Shown: in pieces, positions 11,302 to 22,121 of the stretch | Numbering within the stretch: position 1 is the stretch's first letter | Layout of the letters: every line of letters begins with the position of its first letter | From: Pyropia yezoensis | Lineage: Eukaryota; Rhodophyta; Bangiophyceae; Bangiales; Bangiaceae | Length of the DNA: 64,000 nt | Reading direction: 5' to 3' | Assembly: GCA_009829735.1 (NCBI GenBank) | Contig: CM020618.1 | Location: 15,420,568 to 15,484,567, forward strand | Translations under genes and position numbers: made by a program | Notes under the pieces: model-generated | Database searches by the model: none | Seen by the model: only the letters and a program-made list of their open reading frames with translations | What the model was told of the DNA's origin: nothing

Positions 11302-11475
11302 CACTCACTCGCGGGCCAGTCGGCATTCACTCGCGGGCCAGTCGGCACTCACTCGCGGGCCAGTCGGCATTCACTCGCGGGCCAGTCGGCACTCACTCGC
11401 GGGCCAGTCGGCACTCACTCGCGGGCCAGTCGGCACTCACTCGCGGGCCAGTCGGCATTCACTCGCGGGCCAGCG
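11302..11475. repeat. 22-bp tandem repeat, eight units
   Basis: The unit CA(C/T)TCACTCGCGGGCCAGTCGG is repeated eight times without spacers. Units alternate between CACTCAC and CATTCAC at the third base, and the last unit is truncated after GGGCCAG. The absence of spacers and the eukaryotic context exclude a CRISPR array. Confidence 0.95.
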
Positions 11476-11949
11476 TGGCCACAGTTGGCAAATTCCGACA
11501 GCAGCGCGTAGACGTCAGCCTGGGGCTACCAGACCACCTGCCTGGCGCCCCACCCCCCCCACCGCAGGTACAAATCACCGATGGCGTGGCTGCGAGATAA
11601 CGAGGACAGGGGGGGAGTGTGTGCCAGTGACGTGTAATTTACTGATTCAAGACTATTCAAGTCCCCAATTGAAGTCCATCGGTTGGCCAGGCTCAAGGAG
11701 GGCCGGCACTTGGTAAGTTGCACGGTGATGTGTGTACAAGGCAGGTCATGGACGACTAAGTGGCCGCGGTCCTGCCGGAAAGAAGAGTAGGCCGCGATCC
11801 TCCCCGAGTTCTCCGCGTTGAGCGGTTGCGTCCCCGGGTGGGCGGATACGGGGCGACGCGCGAGAAGAGAAGGACGCTGCCGCCCCATCGGTGGGTCGGT
11901 AGCGGCCGCGGGGAGGGGCTAAGTAGGGCCCTCCACCGCCGCGGCCGCG

Positions 11950-11989
<40 letters not shown>

Positions 11990-12716
11990 TCCGCCACATC
12001 CGCCTCTGACTGGCTGCTGCCGCCGTCGCTGCTGCCGCCGCAGCCGGTTGTCACCGTCACAGGTCGGCGGTAGCCGTTAGCCGCGCTGGCTGCGCTTGGG
12101 GGGGGGGATGGGGGGGGGCAGGGGGGCGAGCGGGGTGGTCGTCGCGAGGCGCGGGGGGGGGGGGGGTGTGTGGTGCGCCGTTGCGCACCGGGCGCCGTGG
12201 TCGTTCGCCGCCGCGCAGTCGATACCGCGGCAGGCCTCGGCCGCCAGTTCTCATCGCCGTTAGGTCATGGTGGACGGCCCCCCGGCCGGCCCCATCCCTT
12301 GCGTGAGAAACGCAGCAGCGACGGGCCACCCCCGGCCCCGCCCAGAAGTTATCGCCGCGTCCCAAGTCCGCGTCGTTGGCCGGTCATAAGAGGCCGGGTA
12401 CAGACAGTACGAACAGAACAACAGCAGAATGAGTCAAAAGACAATGTCAGTGTCAATGTGGGATTCGATGCCCTTGACGTGACCTGCGTTGGAAAATCTC
12501 GACCAAGCCACACTTGCAAGCACATCCGGTGTCCCCTCCCTCGTCCAGTCTTCATCTTCCGCCGCGGCGGAGATGCTCCTCTCACCAACGCCCGCAATGA
12601 CTTCGTGGTGTGGCTCCTACCTGTAGATTGTCACCCGGGAGAGAGGGCATACCCACCCGAGCCATGACTCAATCCTACTACAGCCAACACGTATGCCGAC
12701 GCCCATCAGGCAGCCA
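11476..12716. other. No supportable gene; intergenic
   Basis: This holds short frames only. A (GCC)n run lies at 11950-11989 and a homopolymer-rich stretch at 12100-12165. It lies 3' of the minus-strand Pro/Ala-rich gene. Confidence 0.4.
11950..11989. repeat. (GCC)n microsatellite
   Basis: About 13 uninterrupted GCC triplets. Similar GCC/GGC runs recur through the host-gene parts of the window, for example at 58979-59008. Confidence 0.9.
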
Positions 12717-14963
12717 TTACGCCTGCCTTGGCTCACCCATCGGCTCCATCCCCCCCGACTCCCCTCCCTCTCGTTCCTCCCCCAATGCCACGTGCAGCAC
12801 GTCAGCTGCCTCGCGCTCCTCCACATTAAGGTCGTCCACCGCAGGCGCGATCGTGTCCTCTTCTGCTCCCGCAGTAGCAGAAAGTGCCCCTTCAAAGGGC
12901 GCCGTCGTGGTACGCTTGGGGGCAACGTAAGTCAGAGCCGCCAGTGCCCTTGGGTCCAGCGGGTGCACCTCGGCGCCAGTGGCAGCCCAGACTAGCTGGA
13001 ACGGGCGACCAAGCCGAAGCGCCTCGGGCGTCCGCTTGTCGTCCGCCCCACGGCCAGCGGGGCGGCGCGATGACCCCGAGCCACCGCTGGCAGATGCAGC
13101 GGTCGACGGGCGAGGGGGAGGGGTGCTCAGCGGCGGTGCAGGAGAGGGGGGAGTGGCGGAGGGGGTAGCGCCTGCCGTCACCCCTGCCGCTGACCCTACG
13201 TCAGCTGTGAGAGGGGTGGTAAATCGAGATGGGGCCGAAGATGGCCGCAGCGGCGGCCGGGTGGGCGGGGGGGCGGAGGTGAGGGCCGCGGACGCCGACC
13301 CAGAAGTACCGGCGTATGGGGGTGGCCGAGGGGGGGACCGCCGCGGGGTGGCCTGGGTGCGAGGGGGAGAAGGGGAAGGCACCGCCGCAGGCGGGGGTGG
13401 CGGAGGGGGGGGCGTAAGCGGCGGCAAGGTGGCCTTCACCTCTGCCTTTGGAGGCGGTTGGGCGCGGGAAGCCGCCCGCGGCGGCCGAGGGGCTACCGAA
13501 GGGGAGGCGGGCGGCGCTGGTGGCGGCAGCGGAGGTGGCGGCGGCGCTGACAGCGCTGGCATCGGGGCCTCCACCGGAGGCGGCGCTGACGCCTCCACCC
13601 GGGGCGCCCGCTTGCGCGTCTGTGGCGGCGCCGGTGTACCCGGCGGGCGACGGTCACCAAACGCTGCTGCCATCCCGGCCGCCGCTTCAGCCGTCGTCTC
13701 GGTCGGCGGCGTCTGCAGCGGCGGTGGCGGCGGCGGCGATGCCAGCGCGGGCAGCGGTACCTCCTCCACCGGTGGCGACGGGGCCGGCGGTGGTGTCACT
13801 GCCCGCGGCGCATGTTTGCGCTGTTGCGGCGGCGCGGGTGTGCCCGGCGGGCGGCGGGTGCCAAACGCCGCCGCCATCCCCGCCGCCGCCTCGGCGGCCG
13901 TCTCTGGAGGGGCGGGCGGCGGCCGCGGCGGCGGCGGCGGCGACGCGAGCGTCGGCAGGGGCGCCTCGACCGGCGGCGGCGACGGCGGCGACGGCGGCGA
14001 CGGCGGCCGCGGAGGGGGAGCCGGCCGCCCCCCCGGCGGCGTCCGTAGCACCGGTGGCGGCGACGGCGGCGACGGCGGCGACGGCGGCCGCGGAGGGGGA
14101 GCCGGCCGCCCCCCCGGCGGCGTCCGTAGCACCGGTGGCGGCCCCGCCGGCGGGGGTGCCGCATCGGCCTGCCCCCCCCCTGCCACGCCAGGCACGCGCG
14201 GCGCCCGCCGAGGCGGCCGCGGCTGCGGCTGCGTGCCACTACGCGGCCCGAGGGCGGCCTCCATTTCCGCATACGCCGCCGCGGCCGCCGCCGCCGCGGC
14301 CGCCCCGGTCGGGCGAGCCGGCGGGCGCGCCACGGGTGGCACCGCGGCGGCAGCGGAGCCTGCGGCGGCGGCCGCCGCGGCAGCGGCAGCCGCCACGTCG
14401 GCGGCCGCTGCGTCCGCTGCCGGCACACCATCGATGCCGCGGCCGCCCGGCTGCGCCTGAAACGCCTTGGGCACCTTCATCCCCTGCCGTGGGGGGGTGC
14501 CGCTGCCAAGCAGCGACGCAAATGCCGCATACGCCGCCGCACTCTCCGACCGCTTCTTGGCCGCCGCGTCGGCCGCCGCGTCGTCGCTGTCGGCGCTATC
14601 CCCGCCAGCGGCGGCAGCGGCGGCCACGTCCGCGTCCACGACGGTCGCGTCGAGGAGGGCGTCAAAGGCGGCATAGTCACCGCCACCACCACCAGCCGCA
14701 GCCGACCGTGACGGCTTGCGGCCGCCGCCACCACCGCCAGCGGCCATACGCGGACCACTGGCCGCCGCGGCCACCGCCCGGGGCGAGGGGGCCGTCACGG
14801 CGCCCCGGGCGGGGATGACGCCGCCCCGACGGTGCGGGGGACCCACAAAGAGAGAACTGCCCGCCCCGACAGCAGAGATGCCTCCGCCGCGAGGAGTGGA
14901 GGAGGCCCCAGCGGAGCCGCCCGCCGGCAGCAGCCGGCCAGGCGCGGGGGCGACGAACGCCAT
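12717..14963 (-). CDS. Pro/Ala-rich low-complexity protein, function unknown
   Basis: This is a 748-residue frame. The start is the ATG at 14961-14963 (MAFVAPAPGRLLP), which has a strong context (CCGCCATGGCG); another in-frame ATG lies 18 bases upstream. The N-terminal 200 residues are Ala/Gly/Ser-rich and the centre is proline-rich with internal repeats. A 27-residue unit is tandemly duplicated, and a longer block ending AAEAAAGMAAAFG..RRPPGTPAPPQ occurs twice. The C-terminal 110 residues are non-repetitive and acidic near the end (LGRPFQLVWAATGAEVHPLD, then VDDLNVEEREAADVLHVALG), which favours a real protein. The opposite strand is also open because of composition. Disordered scaffold or RNA-binding roles are possible but unsupported. 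It is divergent from the UCKL1-like gene, sharing an upstream region of about 570 bases. Confidence 0.55.
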   Translation of the reverse strand: MAFVAPAPGRLLPAGGSAGASSTPRGGGISAVGAGSSLFVGPPHRRGGVIPARGAVTAPSPRAVAAAASGPRMAAGGGGGGRKPSRSAAAGGGGGDYAAFDALLDATVVDADVAAAAAAGGDSADSDDAAADAAAKKRSESAAAYAAFASLLGSGTPPRQGMKVPKAFQAQPGGRGIDGVPAADAAAADVAAAAAAAAAAAGSAAAAVPPVARPPARPTGAAAAAAAAAAYAEMEAALGPRSGTQPQPRPPRRAPRVPGVAGGGQADAAPPPAGPPPVLRTPPGGRPAPPPRPPSPPSPPSPPPVLRTPPGGRPAPPPRPPSPPSPPSPPPVEAPLPTLASPPPPPRPPPAPPETAAEAAAGMAAAFGTRRPPGTPAPPQQRKHAPRAVTPPPAPSPPVEEVPLPALASPPPPPPLQTPPTETTAEAAAGMAAAFGDRRPPGTPAPPQTRKRAPRVEASAPPPVEAPMPALSAPPPPPLPPPAPPASPSVAPRPPRAASRAQPPPKAEVKATLPPLTPPPPPPPPAAVPSPSPPRTQATPRRSPPRPPPYAGTSGSASAALTSAPPPTRPPLRPSSAPSRFTTPLTADVGSAAGVTAGATPSATPPSPAPPLSTPPPRPSTAASASGGSGSSRRPAGRGADDKRTPEALRLGRPFQLVWAATGAEVHPLDPRALAALTYVAPKRTTTAPFEGALSATAGAEEDTIAPAVDDLNVEEREAADVLHVALGEEREGGESGGMEPMGEPRQA
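13969..14130. repeat. 81-bp tandem duplication inside the Pro-rich gene
   Basis: Two nearly identical 81-base units start at 13969 and 14050, differing only at the GGC/GGT near the start. They encode a duplicated 27-residue Pro-rich block on the minus strand, so the frame is kept. This is probably recent slippage. Confidence 0.9.
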
Positions 14964-15534
14964 GGCGGGCGGCGGGCCCATCAGGGAACACGACACGCCG
15001 GCAGGCCCGAGCAGGATAGGGCACACAAGAAAGAGGCACGGAGAAACTCAATATGAGCCTCCAAAAGGGGGTGGGCTCGGGGGGGATCGCGCGCAAAGCG
15101 GCCCGTGTACCAGGCGGTGTTGTCGTCGGTCGCGGTAGAAGGGGGTGGCGGCGTCGACGTCGATGTTGCAGCGTGCTCACCACGAGATCAGGTCTACTTA
15201 ACACAAATATACGAGCTGAGTACAATTTATTTGCTGGATTCCACGATGCCGCTTTTCCAAGTCGCATGGAGAGACCGGCGCGCGAGCCACCACCAGCCGC
15301 AGGTGAGATGCAGCCGCCCGCTGATTGGACCACTCCTCAGCAGCCCCGGCACGTCCCCGCGACCCGCCGGCTGGCAGTCCGCTACCGCGACTGCAATGGC
15401 GCTGTCCCCAACCTCGACCCCTCCCCCCTTCCCGCCCCCCCCACTCCCTTCCGCTCCCCCCCCCTGCCGGAGCCATGTAGCGTCCACCGGGCGTCGCCGC
15501 GGGCACGGGGAGGCGAGGCCTTACGGGGAAGGGC
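14964..15534. promoter_or_regulatory. Shared upstream region of two divergent genes
   Basis: This is the interval between the start codons of the minus-strand Pro/Ala-rich gene and the plus-strand UCKL1-like gene. It contains the only AT-rich patch nearby (15190-15240, including AAATATACGA and CAATTTATTT), which could hold core promoter elements for either gene. No site is proven. Confidence 0.35.
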
Positions 15535-17400
15535 ATGGACGCCCCACCGCCGGCGCGCGCGCCGCCGCGGACGTCGCCGCCGACCGCCGCCGCCGCCGCC
15601 ACTGCCACGACCTCAACCGCCCCCACCGTCGACGACGACACCGCCGCTACCCTCGCTGGCGACGCACCGGTGTCGGCGGCACCCCCCTCCCCCTCCCTAG
15701 CCGCCGCCGGCGAGCCTGAAAGTGCGGGCGGCAGTGCCGGCGGGTCGGCAGCTGAGGCAGCGGCGGCGGCGGCGTCGGCGGCTGCCCCCACGTGGAGCCG
15801 GATGACGCGCTCCCACTCGTCGGGCATCTTGTCGGCTGGGGCGGAGCGCCACACGTGTGGCGGCGCGCCCGCGCTCGGCTCGCCAGACGAGGCAGGTGCT
15901 GACCGCCGTGTGGCGGGCAGCGCCTCGGCCGGGGTTGGGGCCATTGACCGCGCCACGCATGGCAATGGGGCTGTAGGCGGCGGCGAAGGGGGCACTGATG
16001 GTGGTGGCGATGGGGGTTCCACGGCGACCTCGTCACCGCCGCGGCAGTCGGACGGGTCGTCCCCGTCGCTGGTGGGCCGCCCCCTCCTCCCTGGCGCCAT
16101 CTCGGCCGCCGTCTTTGATGCGCCCGATGGGCCGGTGGAGCCTTTTATCATTGGGGTCTCGGGGGCGTCCGCGTCGGGCAAGACCACCGTCTGCGACAAC
16201 ATCATTGACGGCCTGGGCGACCACCGGTGCGTGTCGGTGTCGCTCGACTGGTTTTACCACGGTCTCCCGCCGGGCACGTCGCCCGCGGCGTACAACTTTG
16301 ACCACCCCAACGCGTTTGACTTTGCGGCGCTCCGCGAGACGCTCTCCCGCATGCGCGCGCACACCCCCGTCGAGGTGCCCGTGTACGACTTTGCGACCCA
16401 CTCGCGGGTCAGCGGCCGGACGGTGGTGCTCCCTGCCGCGGACGTGGTGATTGTGGAGGGCATCCTCGCGTTTTATGACCCGGCCATCCGCGCGCTGATG
16501 CACATGAAGGTGTTTGTGGATGAGGACGCGGATGTGTGCCTGTCGCGGCGAATCCGGCGGGACGTGGCTACCCGCGGGCGGTCGGTGGAGTCGGTGCTCG
16601 ACCAGTATGGGCTGTATGTCAAACCTGCGTTTGAAAACTACATCTTGCCCACCAAGCGATATGCGGACATCATCCTTCCCCGAGGGGGGGACAACCATGT
16701 CGCCATTGACCTAATCATCAAGCACATTGCGCTCAAGCTGCGGCAGGTGGACCTCCGCAAGATTCACCCCAACCTGGTGCTACTGGGGGACTCGTACCAG
16801 GTACGCGGGCTTCACACCATCTTCCGGGCGGCCGAGACCAGTCGGGAGGATGTCGTCTTCTACTCCAACCGCCTTACGCGGCTGGTCGTGGAGGAAGGCC
16901 TCGGCCTCCTCCCATTTGCGCGCAAGGTTGTCACCACCCCCACGGGGGGGGAGTACCACGGGGTGGGCTTTGTTGCCGGCCTTGCTGCTGTCTCCTTGGT
17001 GCGCGGCGGGGAAGCTATGGAGCTGTCCCTGCGGGCCGTATGCAAGGCGGTCAAGATTGGTAAGCTCCTCATTGGCGTTGACGCTGCTGGCGGGCGCTCT
17101 GTTGCGTACGCGCGACTTCCCGACGATATCCAGCGGCGCAACGTGCTAGTGCTGGAGCCGATCCTCGCCACGGGCGCCACCGTCGAGTGTGCGGTGGACC
17201 ACCTAGTGTCCACCGTGGGCTGCCGCGAGGAGGACGTGATTGTGCTGAGCTTAGTCTGCTCGGCCGCTGCAGTGCGGCGGGTGTGCAGCCGCTTCCCGCG
17301 GGCGCGGCTCGTGACCAGCGCGGTGGATCGCCACGTAGACGCAACGGGGCAGGTGGTGCCGGGGGTGGGCAACTTTGCTGACCGCTACTTTGGCACCTGA
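15535..17400 (+). CDS. Uridine-cytidine kinase-like protein with UPRT-like domain (UCKL1 type)
   Basis: This is a 621-residue protein of the pyrimidine salvage family, ATP-dependent phosphorylation of uridine/cytidine being the kinase role. Residues 1-195 are a low-complexity Ala/Ser/Gly extension. The kinase domain follows with a Walker A loop GASASGKT (about 209-216), LDWFYHGL, FDHPNAFDF, PVYDFATHSR, VEGILAF and RRIRRDVATRGR. The rest is a uracil-phosphoribosyltransferase-like domain ending PGVGNFADRYFGT. In its PRPP-loop position it reads EPILATGAT, where classical UPRTs have DPMLATGGS. The family in which this fused domain is thought to be non-catalytic (UCKL1/plant UKL type) fits better than true UPRT. 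The gene is intronless here; the first ATG of the frame was chosen. The true start could be further downstream, since the extension is unconserved-looking. Confidence 0.9.
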   Translation: MDAPPPARAPPRTSPPTAAAAATATTSTAPTVDDDTAATLAGDAPVSAAPPSPSLAAAGEPESAGGSAGGSAAEAAAAAASAAAPTWSRMTRSHSSGILSAGAERHTCGGAPALGSPDEAGADRRVAGSASAGVGAIDRATHGNGAVGGGEGGTDGGGDGGSTATSSPPRQSDGSSPSLVGRPLLPGAISAAVFDAPDGPVEPFIIGVSGASASGKTTVCDNIIDGLGDHRCVSVSLDWFYHGLPPGTSPAAYNFDHPNAFDFAALRETLSRMRAHTPVEVPVYDFATHSRVSGRTVVLPAADVVIVEGILAFYDPAIRALMHMKVFVDEDADVCLSRRIRRDVATRGRSVESVLDQYGLYVKPAFENYILPTKRYADIILPRGGDNHVAIDLIIKHIALKLRQVDLRKIHPNLVLLGDSYQVRGLHTIFRAAETSREDVVFYSNRLTRLVVEEGLGLLPFARKVVTTPTGGEYHGVGFVAGLAAVSLVRGGEAMELSLRAVCKAVKIGKLLIGVDAAGGRSVAYARLPDDIQRRNVLVLEPILATGATVECAVDHLVSTVGCREEDVIVLSLVCSAAAVRRVCSRFPRARLVTSAVDRHVDATGQVVPGVGNFADRYFGT

Positions 17401-20400
17401 GGTGGAAGGGGTTCTAACGGGTCCAGGTGCCACGCCGTGTGTATGCAGTGGGGAGTGAGCGCGGCGAATGAGTCGGGTCTGGTTGACTTTTTCTTACCCA
17501 ACCTCCCCTCTGCTCGCCGCATCCTATGTTTTCTCGGAAGATGAAGATGACGGCAGTACGAGGGGGTCCTCCTCTCCACCGTCGCCCGACCAGTGACACG
17601 TACGACTCCGATGCATATGCTGTGTCCATCCATCGGTAGCGCCATAAGGGGTGGCAGCGGCGGCCCCGGCGGCCGGCCCGCCGTCGCGTCACCCACGGTG
17701 GCCACAGCGGCCGTGGCGTCGTCCGGCGGCGTCGGGGGCCACCGCCAATGTGGCCGCTGTGAAACTGGTTACACGAGTGACGCGCTCAGACAGATGAAGA
17801 GACGTGCTCACGCGGCCCAGGATCACGCCGAGTGGCATGGCCGTCAGCGAAGACATGCTGACTTAATTGGCAGGCACAGCCAAGTGGCCAGCTTGGGAGC
17901 AAACGAGGGGTACAGACAGCAGCGCCAGGAGGGGCGACCTGCGCGAGACCATCCTTATGTAGGCAAGAAGAGAACGCGTTTTTTTTTTCTCCGCCCCACT
18001 CATCCGGGCACGCAATCCCACCATGCCCCACCGCGGGCCTCGGGATGTGTGCTACCGCCGACGTCGCCGCGACGGCTAGATTGCTAGCCGGGCCGCGAGG
18101 TGCGGGCGGCAATTCTGGAACATAGATAGGTACCTATCTGTCGTCAGCGCCACCGACCCCTTTATGAAAGTACAAGCCGTGCTTCAAGAAAAAAAGCGAA
18201 ACATATTGTAAACCTTCCATCGCTTTTATTTCTTGACCGGAACTCACCCTTCAGGGGCTCAGGAGTCCCAGTCAATTGGAAATCATTGGTGAAATTGGCT
18301 GGTCGCCATGAGAGGCTCGGGTACCATGCACACACGAGTTTTTTGTTTTGATTGGCGATGATTTTTGATTATTAATTTGCGCTTTGCGGGCTACATAAAA
18401 AGTTTCAAGGTTTTCGAATGTTCTTGCTCGCCTAGGAAGGAGGCAGTGGAGCGAATGGCGTCCTCTCGCATGACTGCGGTCGTCGGACTTCCAGAAGCTG
18501 CACTATTGATGGCGCTATTGATGGCGATGTATTATGGTGGAGAGGGACCGCCGGGGGGGGTAAGGAGATGGCACCACCTTGAACTGAATGGGGTTTGAGG
18601 GTGGCTGCGTGGCGAGGAGTCCTTGCGCAGGTCTCTCATGTGAGCGGGGAAGAACGGCGCGAGAGAAGAGATCGTGCGGGGAGGTGGAAAGGTCTCTTGC
18701 AATGTAGAAATGGGCGAGTCATTGAGGGGAGCGGGGGCGCAGGGTGCCCGCGGAGAGGGTCGCGGCTGTCCAGCAACCTGCCCCCCCTTCTGCACGCAAT
18801 GAAGCCAAACGGAAGGAGGGGCAGAGGGCTGCCGAAAGCGTCGACGGTGCTCCCTCCGCCCCATCAACCGCGCGTCCGCGACGAAGGTCAATTGCCACCC
18901 CCGCCGCTGCCGAGGGGCCTGCGCCGCAGGGTGCGACGGGGCCGGGGCGTGAGCGCCGGTGTCCGGCACCGGCAGGAGGTGGGGGCATCAACGCCGCCGG
19001 CGGGGCCGCGGCAGTGACTCCTCCCCGTCAGCGGCGGTGACTGCGGCTGGGAGCGTGTCGGCCGGCGCTGCTGCCAGTGCCCCTGCCGCCACGTGCGCCG
19101 CCGCCAGTGTGGGCGGCGCGGACCAGGTGGAGGCTTGCATCGACGCGGGGGCTGCGGCAGTGGTGTTCGCCGCCGCCGCGGTGGAGACAGGCGGCTGTCG
19201 CGGCGGCGGTAGCGGCGGCGTCGTCGGCGCCTGTTCCGGCGACGACGGCCGTCGGCAGCGGTGGCCATGCTGGGGGGGGGGGGGGAGGCTCTCGGCATGA
19301 CGCGGGGTGCGAATGGTGATAGCAGTGAATGTGGTGGGGGTGCCTGGACACCCGACGGGACGAGGTATGGGGGCAGCCCCAGGGACGAAAGGGTGAAGTG
19401 AGGGGCGCGGCGACCACCAGAAACCTGCCCCTGGGCAAAAGATTACTTCAAAGTCGAGGCGATGATGATCTTTCAAACTATTCTTCCCATGCACGGTGAA
19501 ATATGTGAATGCAGTATTCCGGGGAATCTATTGGCTGATCGCCAAATGCCCTCGTGCGCTGTGAGCCGGTACATACTACATGCGGCTAGGAATCGTCGAG
19601 AGTGGTCACTCCTGTTCATCACTTACTGAACGAACCTGGGCCAGGTCGGATTCTATTGGTCGGAAGAATATTGGAGAAATTTAGAGCTCGTTTGTGCATG
19701 GTATCGGGGCCTATCCAGACGGCTCTGGTCGCTATCAAGTACACTCAGGGCACAGCCACCAATGTCGACTATCGGTCTTAAACGGTTCATTCTAGAACGC
19801 CACGTGCGCTTGCGTGTATCCCTCTGAGTGGTCGGACTATCGTCGTACTATCGGGACGAACGAGGACGAGGGACTTATGGCCGTGCGGGGGGCTACAGTC
19901 ATCCTCTCCTTCGAAACCCGACGTGTTTGGCCGTTTCGATTCGAGGACGTTAGTCTCTCTGACGCACATCAATGTCCAAACCGACGCGGTCATGGTCGGT
20001 GCGGTGACACATGGTGTTGGGTGCTCAAAACGCAGGGCTAGACACGAAGGGATTGTCCTGTGAGCCAATCCAGCATTCAAACCCATATTGTGAGCATTCT
20101 GCCGTCTTCGTCGAAACCGACCTGCGATATCTACGTTCTTATGACCACTTCAAATTCTGAGTACCCCTATATCTGCGAAACGGGACATCCTACGAGGGAG
20201 ACACGCAGTTTGACGTGCCGTGACAAGAGGCCAAGCAGTCGCCACGATACTTGTGAGAGGGCCGCAGGAGCGCTTGCGCCACACGCTTGCGAGGGGATCG
20301 CTCTTTCGTAGCGAGCCCTACGTGCCTGCCCATGGATTTTTTTAACTTGGTCATCAAATAGACGATAGTGAAATGAGTCATGTGCTTGGAATTACCCGAG

Positions 20401-20949
20401 AGGCCCCTCCAGGATGCGTTGGAGAGGTCCTTCCAGCATGCTACGGAATATGTACGTTCATACCGCTCTCTGTCGAAAAAGCTGTGTCACGGCAACTCGC
20501 TCGCTTCCCGCTCGTGCTCACCGCTTTCCTGATGTGCGGCTTGGAGAGGACACACGTAGTTGCCCAGTCTTAGTCGCGCATCTTTGCCTTCAGACGCTCA
20601 TTGGGCCCTGTGCATGCTAAGATCCATCCTTCGTCGTGCACACGCTTGCCGCCCGGTGTCCATGTGTCAGTAGGCATCCTCGCTCGCCATGCGCCCTCCG
20701 CCCTTTGCCCCGCGCGAGCGGCACGATTGAGCCCTCGCAGGTCCGTACGGGACCGGCAGGCGTCCGCAACCCCCTGAGGGGGCGGTGTCGGCGGGTTGCA
20801 CGACACCCCACAGTCGGATAGGTGTAGGAGCCACGGCGCGCGACTCGGCGGGCCATTGCGGCTGGATTTGGCGTGGGTGATGCTCCCTAGCCCAGGGTCA
20901 GACGCTATGCCACACTTTTTTCCACAGTGGACGGATGTCTCGCTCTCCC
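17401..20949. other. Long intergenic stretch without supportable genes
   Basis: There are only short, motif-free frames. Up to 17.8 kb the sequence is GC-rich. A 14-base palindrome GATAGGTACCTATC lies at about 18124-18137. At 18.7-19.3 kb a GCC/GGC-rich patch gives long but compositional frames on both strands. From 19.45 to 20.9 kb composition becomes AT-balanced with many stop codons, resembling old repeat DNA. No similarity to the other elements in the window was noticed. Confidence 0.45.
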
Positions 20950-21417
20950 TGTGGCAGAACTGGCCCCACGCTGGGGGGCAGAGCGCGCCATACTGGGACG
21001 GGGGACAACTGGTCTGACCCGTTCCTCCCTTTGCATGTGATCCCGAATTTCAGTAAGTCAGGGATACTTTGCTTGATAGTAAACCCAACATGGATTTGAG
21101 GGTTTCTGCATTTTATCGTCTTGAATTTTCGTGTGGCCCGGTGGGCAGATGCTGGGGTGGGAGATTCGGAGTGGTGAGATTCTGAGAGGACCCTGGGGGG
21201 ATAAGGGGAGGGACAGCGGGGCTTGGCCTCGCTTCCCCGTCCCGACCAAGAAACTATTGGCCCGCGCACCATCTTCTTGTTTGCTAGTGGGGGGATTGCC
21301 CCACAACAGAGACAGCGTGTGTGCGACTTGCACTTCTTCCGGTTCCCCCGACACGGGAGGCAGCCCTTGTGTACCACCCCAACTTAGGTGCTGGGTGCGC
21401 GAGCGGCTTTTGCCACA
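20950..21417 (+). repeat. LTR of element A (Ty3-type), 468 bp
   Basis: It starts TGTGGCAGAACT and ends TTTTGCCACA, giving the inverted terminal TGTGGCA/TGCCACA. It is closely similar to the LTR at 45430-45897 and clearly but less similar to the LTR at 28140-28608. It is followed after two bases by the start of the primer-binding site TGGTGGAGCAG, so it is a 5' LTR in plus orientation. Confidence 0.9.
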
Positions 21418-21431
21418 TTTGGTGGAGCAGC

Positions 21432-22121
21432 TGTAGTGGTGTTACGTACCTTAGGCGCGTAGCACCCAGAACACACAGAGAAAAAACCCACCAAGAACGC
21501 GGGGAGACCGGAGAGATACTGAACCGCCGACCGCCTGGCTGGTTCACGCGGAGATCCGCGACCAGTACGACAGTGTTCAAGCACACGCAAGTCTGTTTTT
21601 TTTTTCGAAGGGGGAAGCAACGCGCACCCCCACGCACACTCTTACCCTCTCTCACCCGCACCCAGCAACCCTCCACACCGGGCCACATGCGGACCAATAA
21701 AAACCCTCCAGCATGTCCGGAGGGCTCCCTCCCCCACGGATCATCCCTGCCAGCGGGGCAGGAACCTCCAAGATACGGGGAAGAGGAGCCCCGCCGGACA
21801 TCAGCGCCAACACTCAAGATCTCCCCAATCCCACAATTACGCGAAATACACAATCACAATCCAAACCCAAATGCATCCTATCCCGGATATTGACCAAAAT
21901 CCAACTCCGGTCAGGGGAAACTCCCATACACTAGGAATGCCAATATGGGCCCCAGCACCAATGGCGACTGGTCCCATCTCCATAGGAGGGGACCTATCGG
22001 AAGCCAGTAAAATCCCGAGGGGCCAAACGAACCCCGTCCTCCTCACTAGGAAGGTGGGCACAGGGGTACGACGCGATCTCTACGAGGTCCTCCCACGTGG
22101 AGGGCCCGTAGGGTCCCTACA
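21432..22121. mobile_element. Solo LTR of another retrotransposon inserted in the PBS of element A
   Basis: This 690-base insert begins TGTAGTGGTGTTACG and ends GGGTCCCTACA (TGTAG..CTACA termini). It is flanked on both sides by GCAGC (21427-21431 and 22122-22126). The intact PBS in element B (28611-28629) contains a single GCAGC at the same place, proving insertion with a 5-bp target duplication. No gag or pol sequence lies inside, so it is read as a solo LTR. A TATA-like GACCAATAAAAACC lies at about 21692. Its parent family is not otherwise seen here. Confidence 0.8.

Noticed and set aside
11302..11475. CRISPR array
   Set aside because: Units are directly adjacent without spacers, and the genome is eukaryotic.
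12979..14818. Long plus-strand frames opposite the Pro/Ala-rich gene
   Set aside because: They are Gly/Arg- and Ala-rich mirror images of the minus-strand repeats; the minus frame has the non-repetitive C-terminus and better start.
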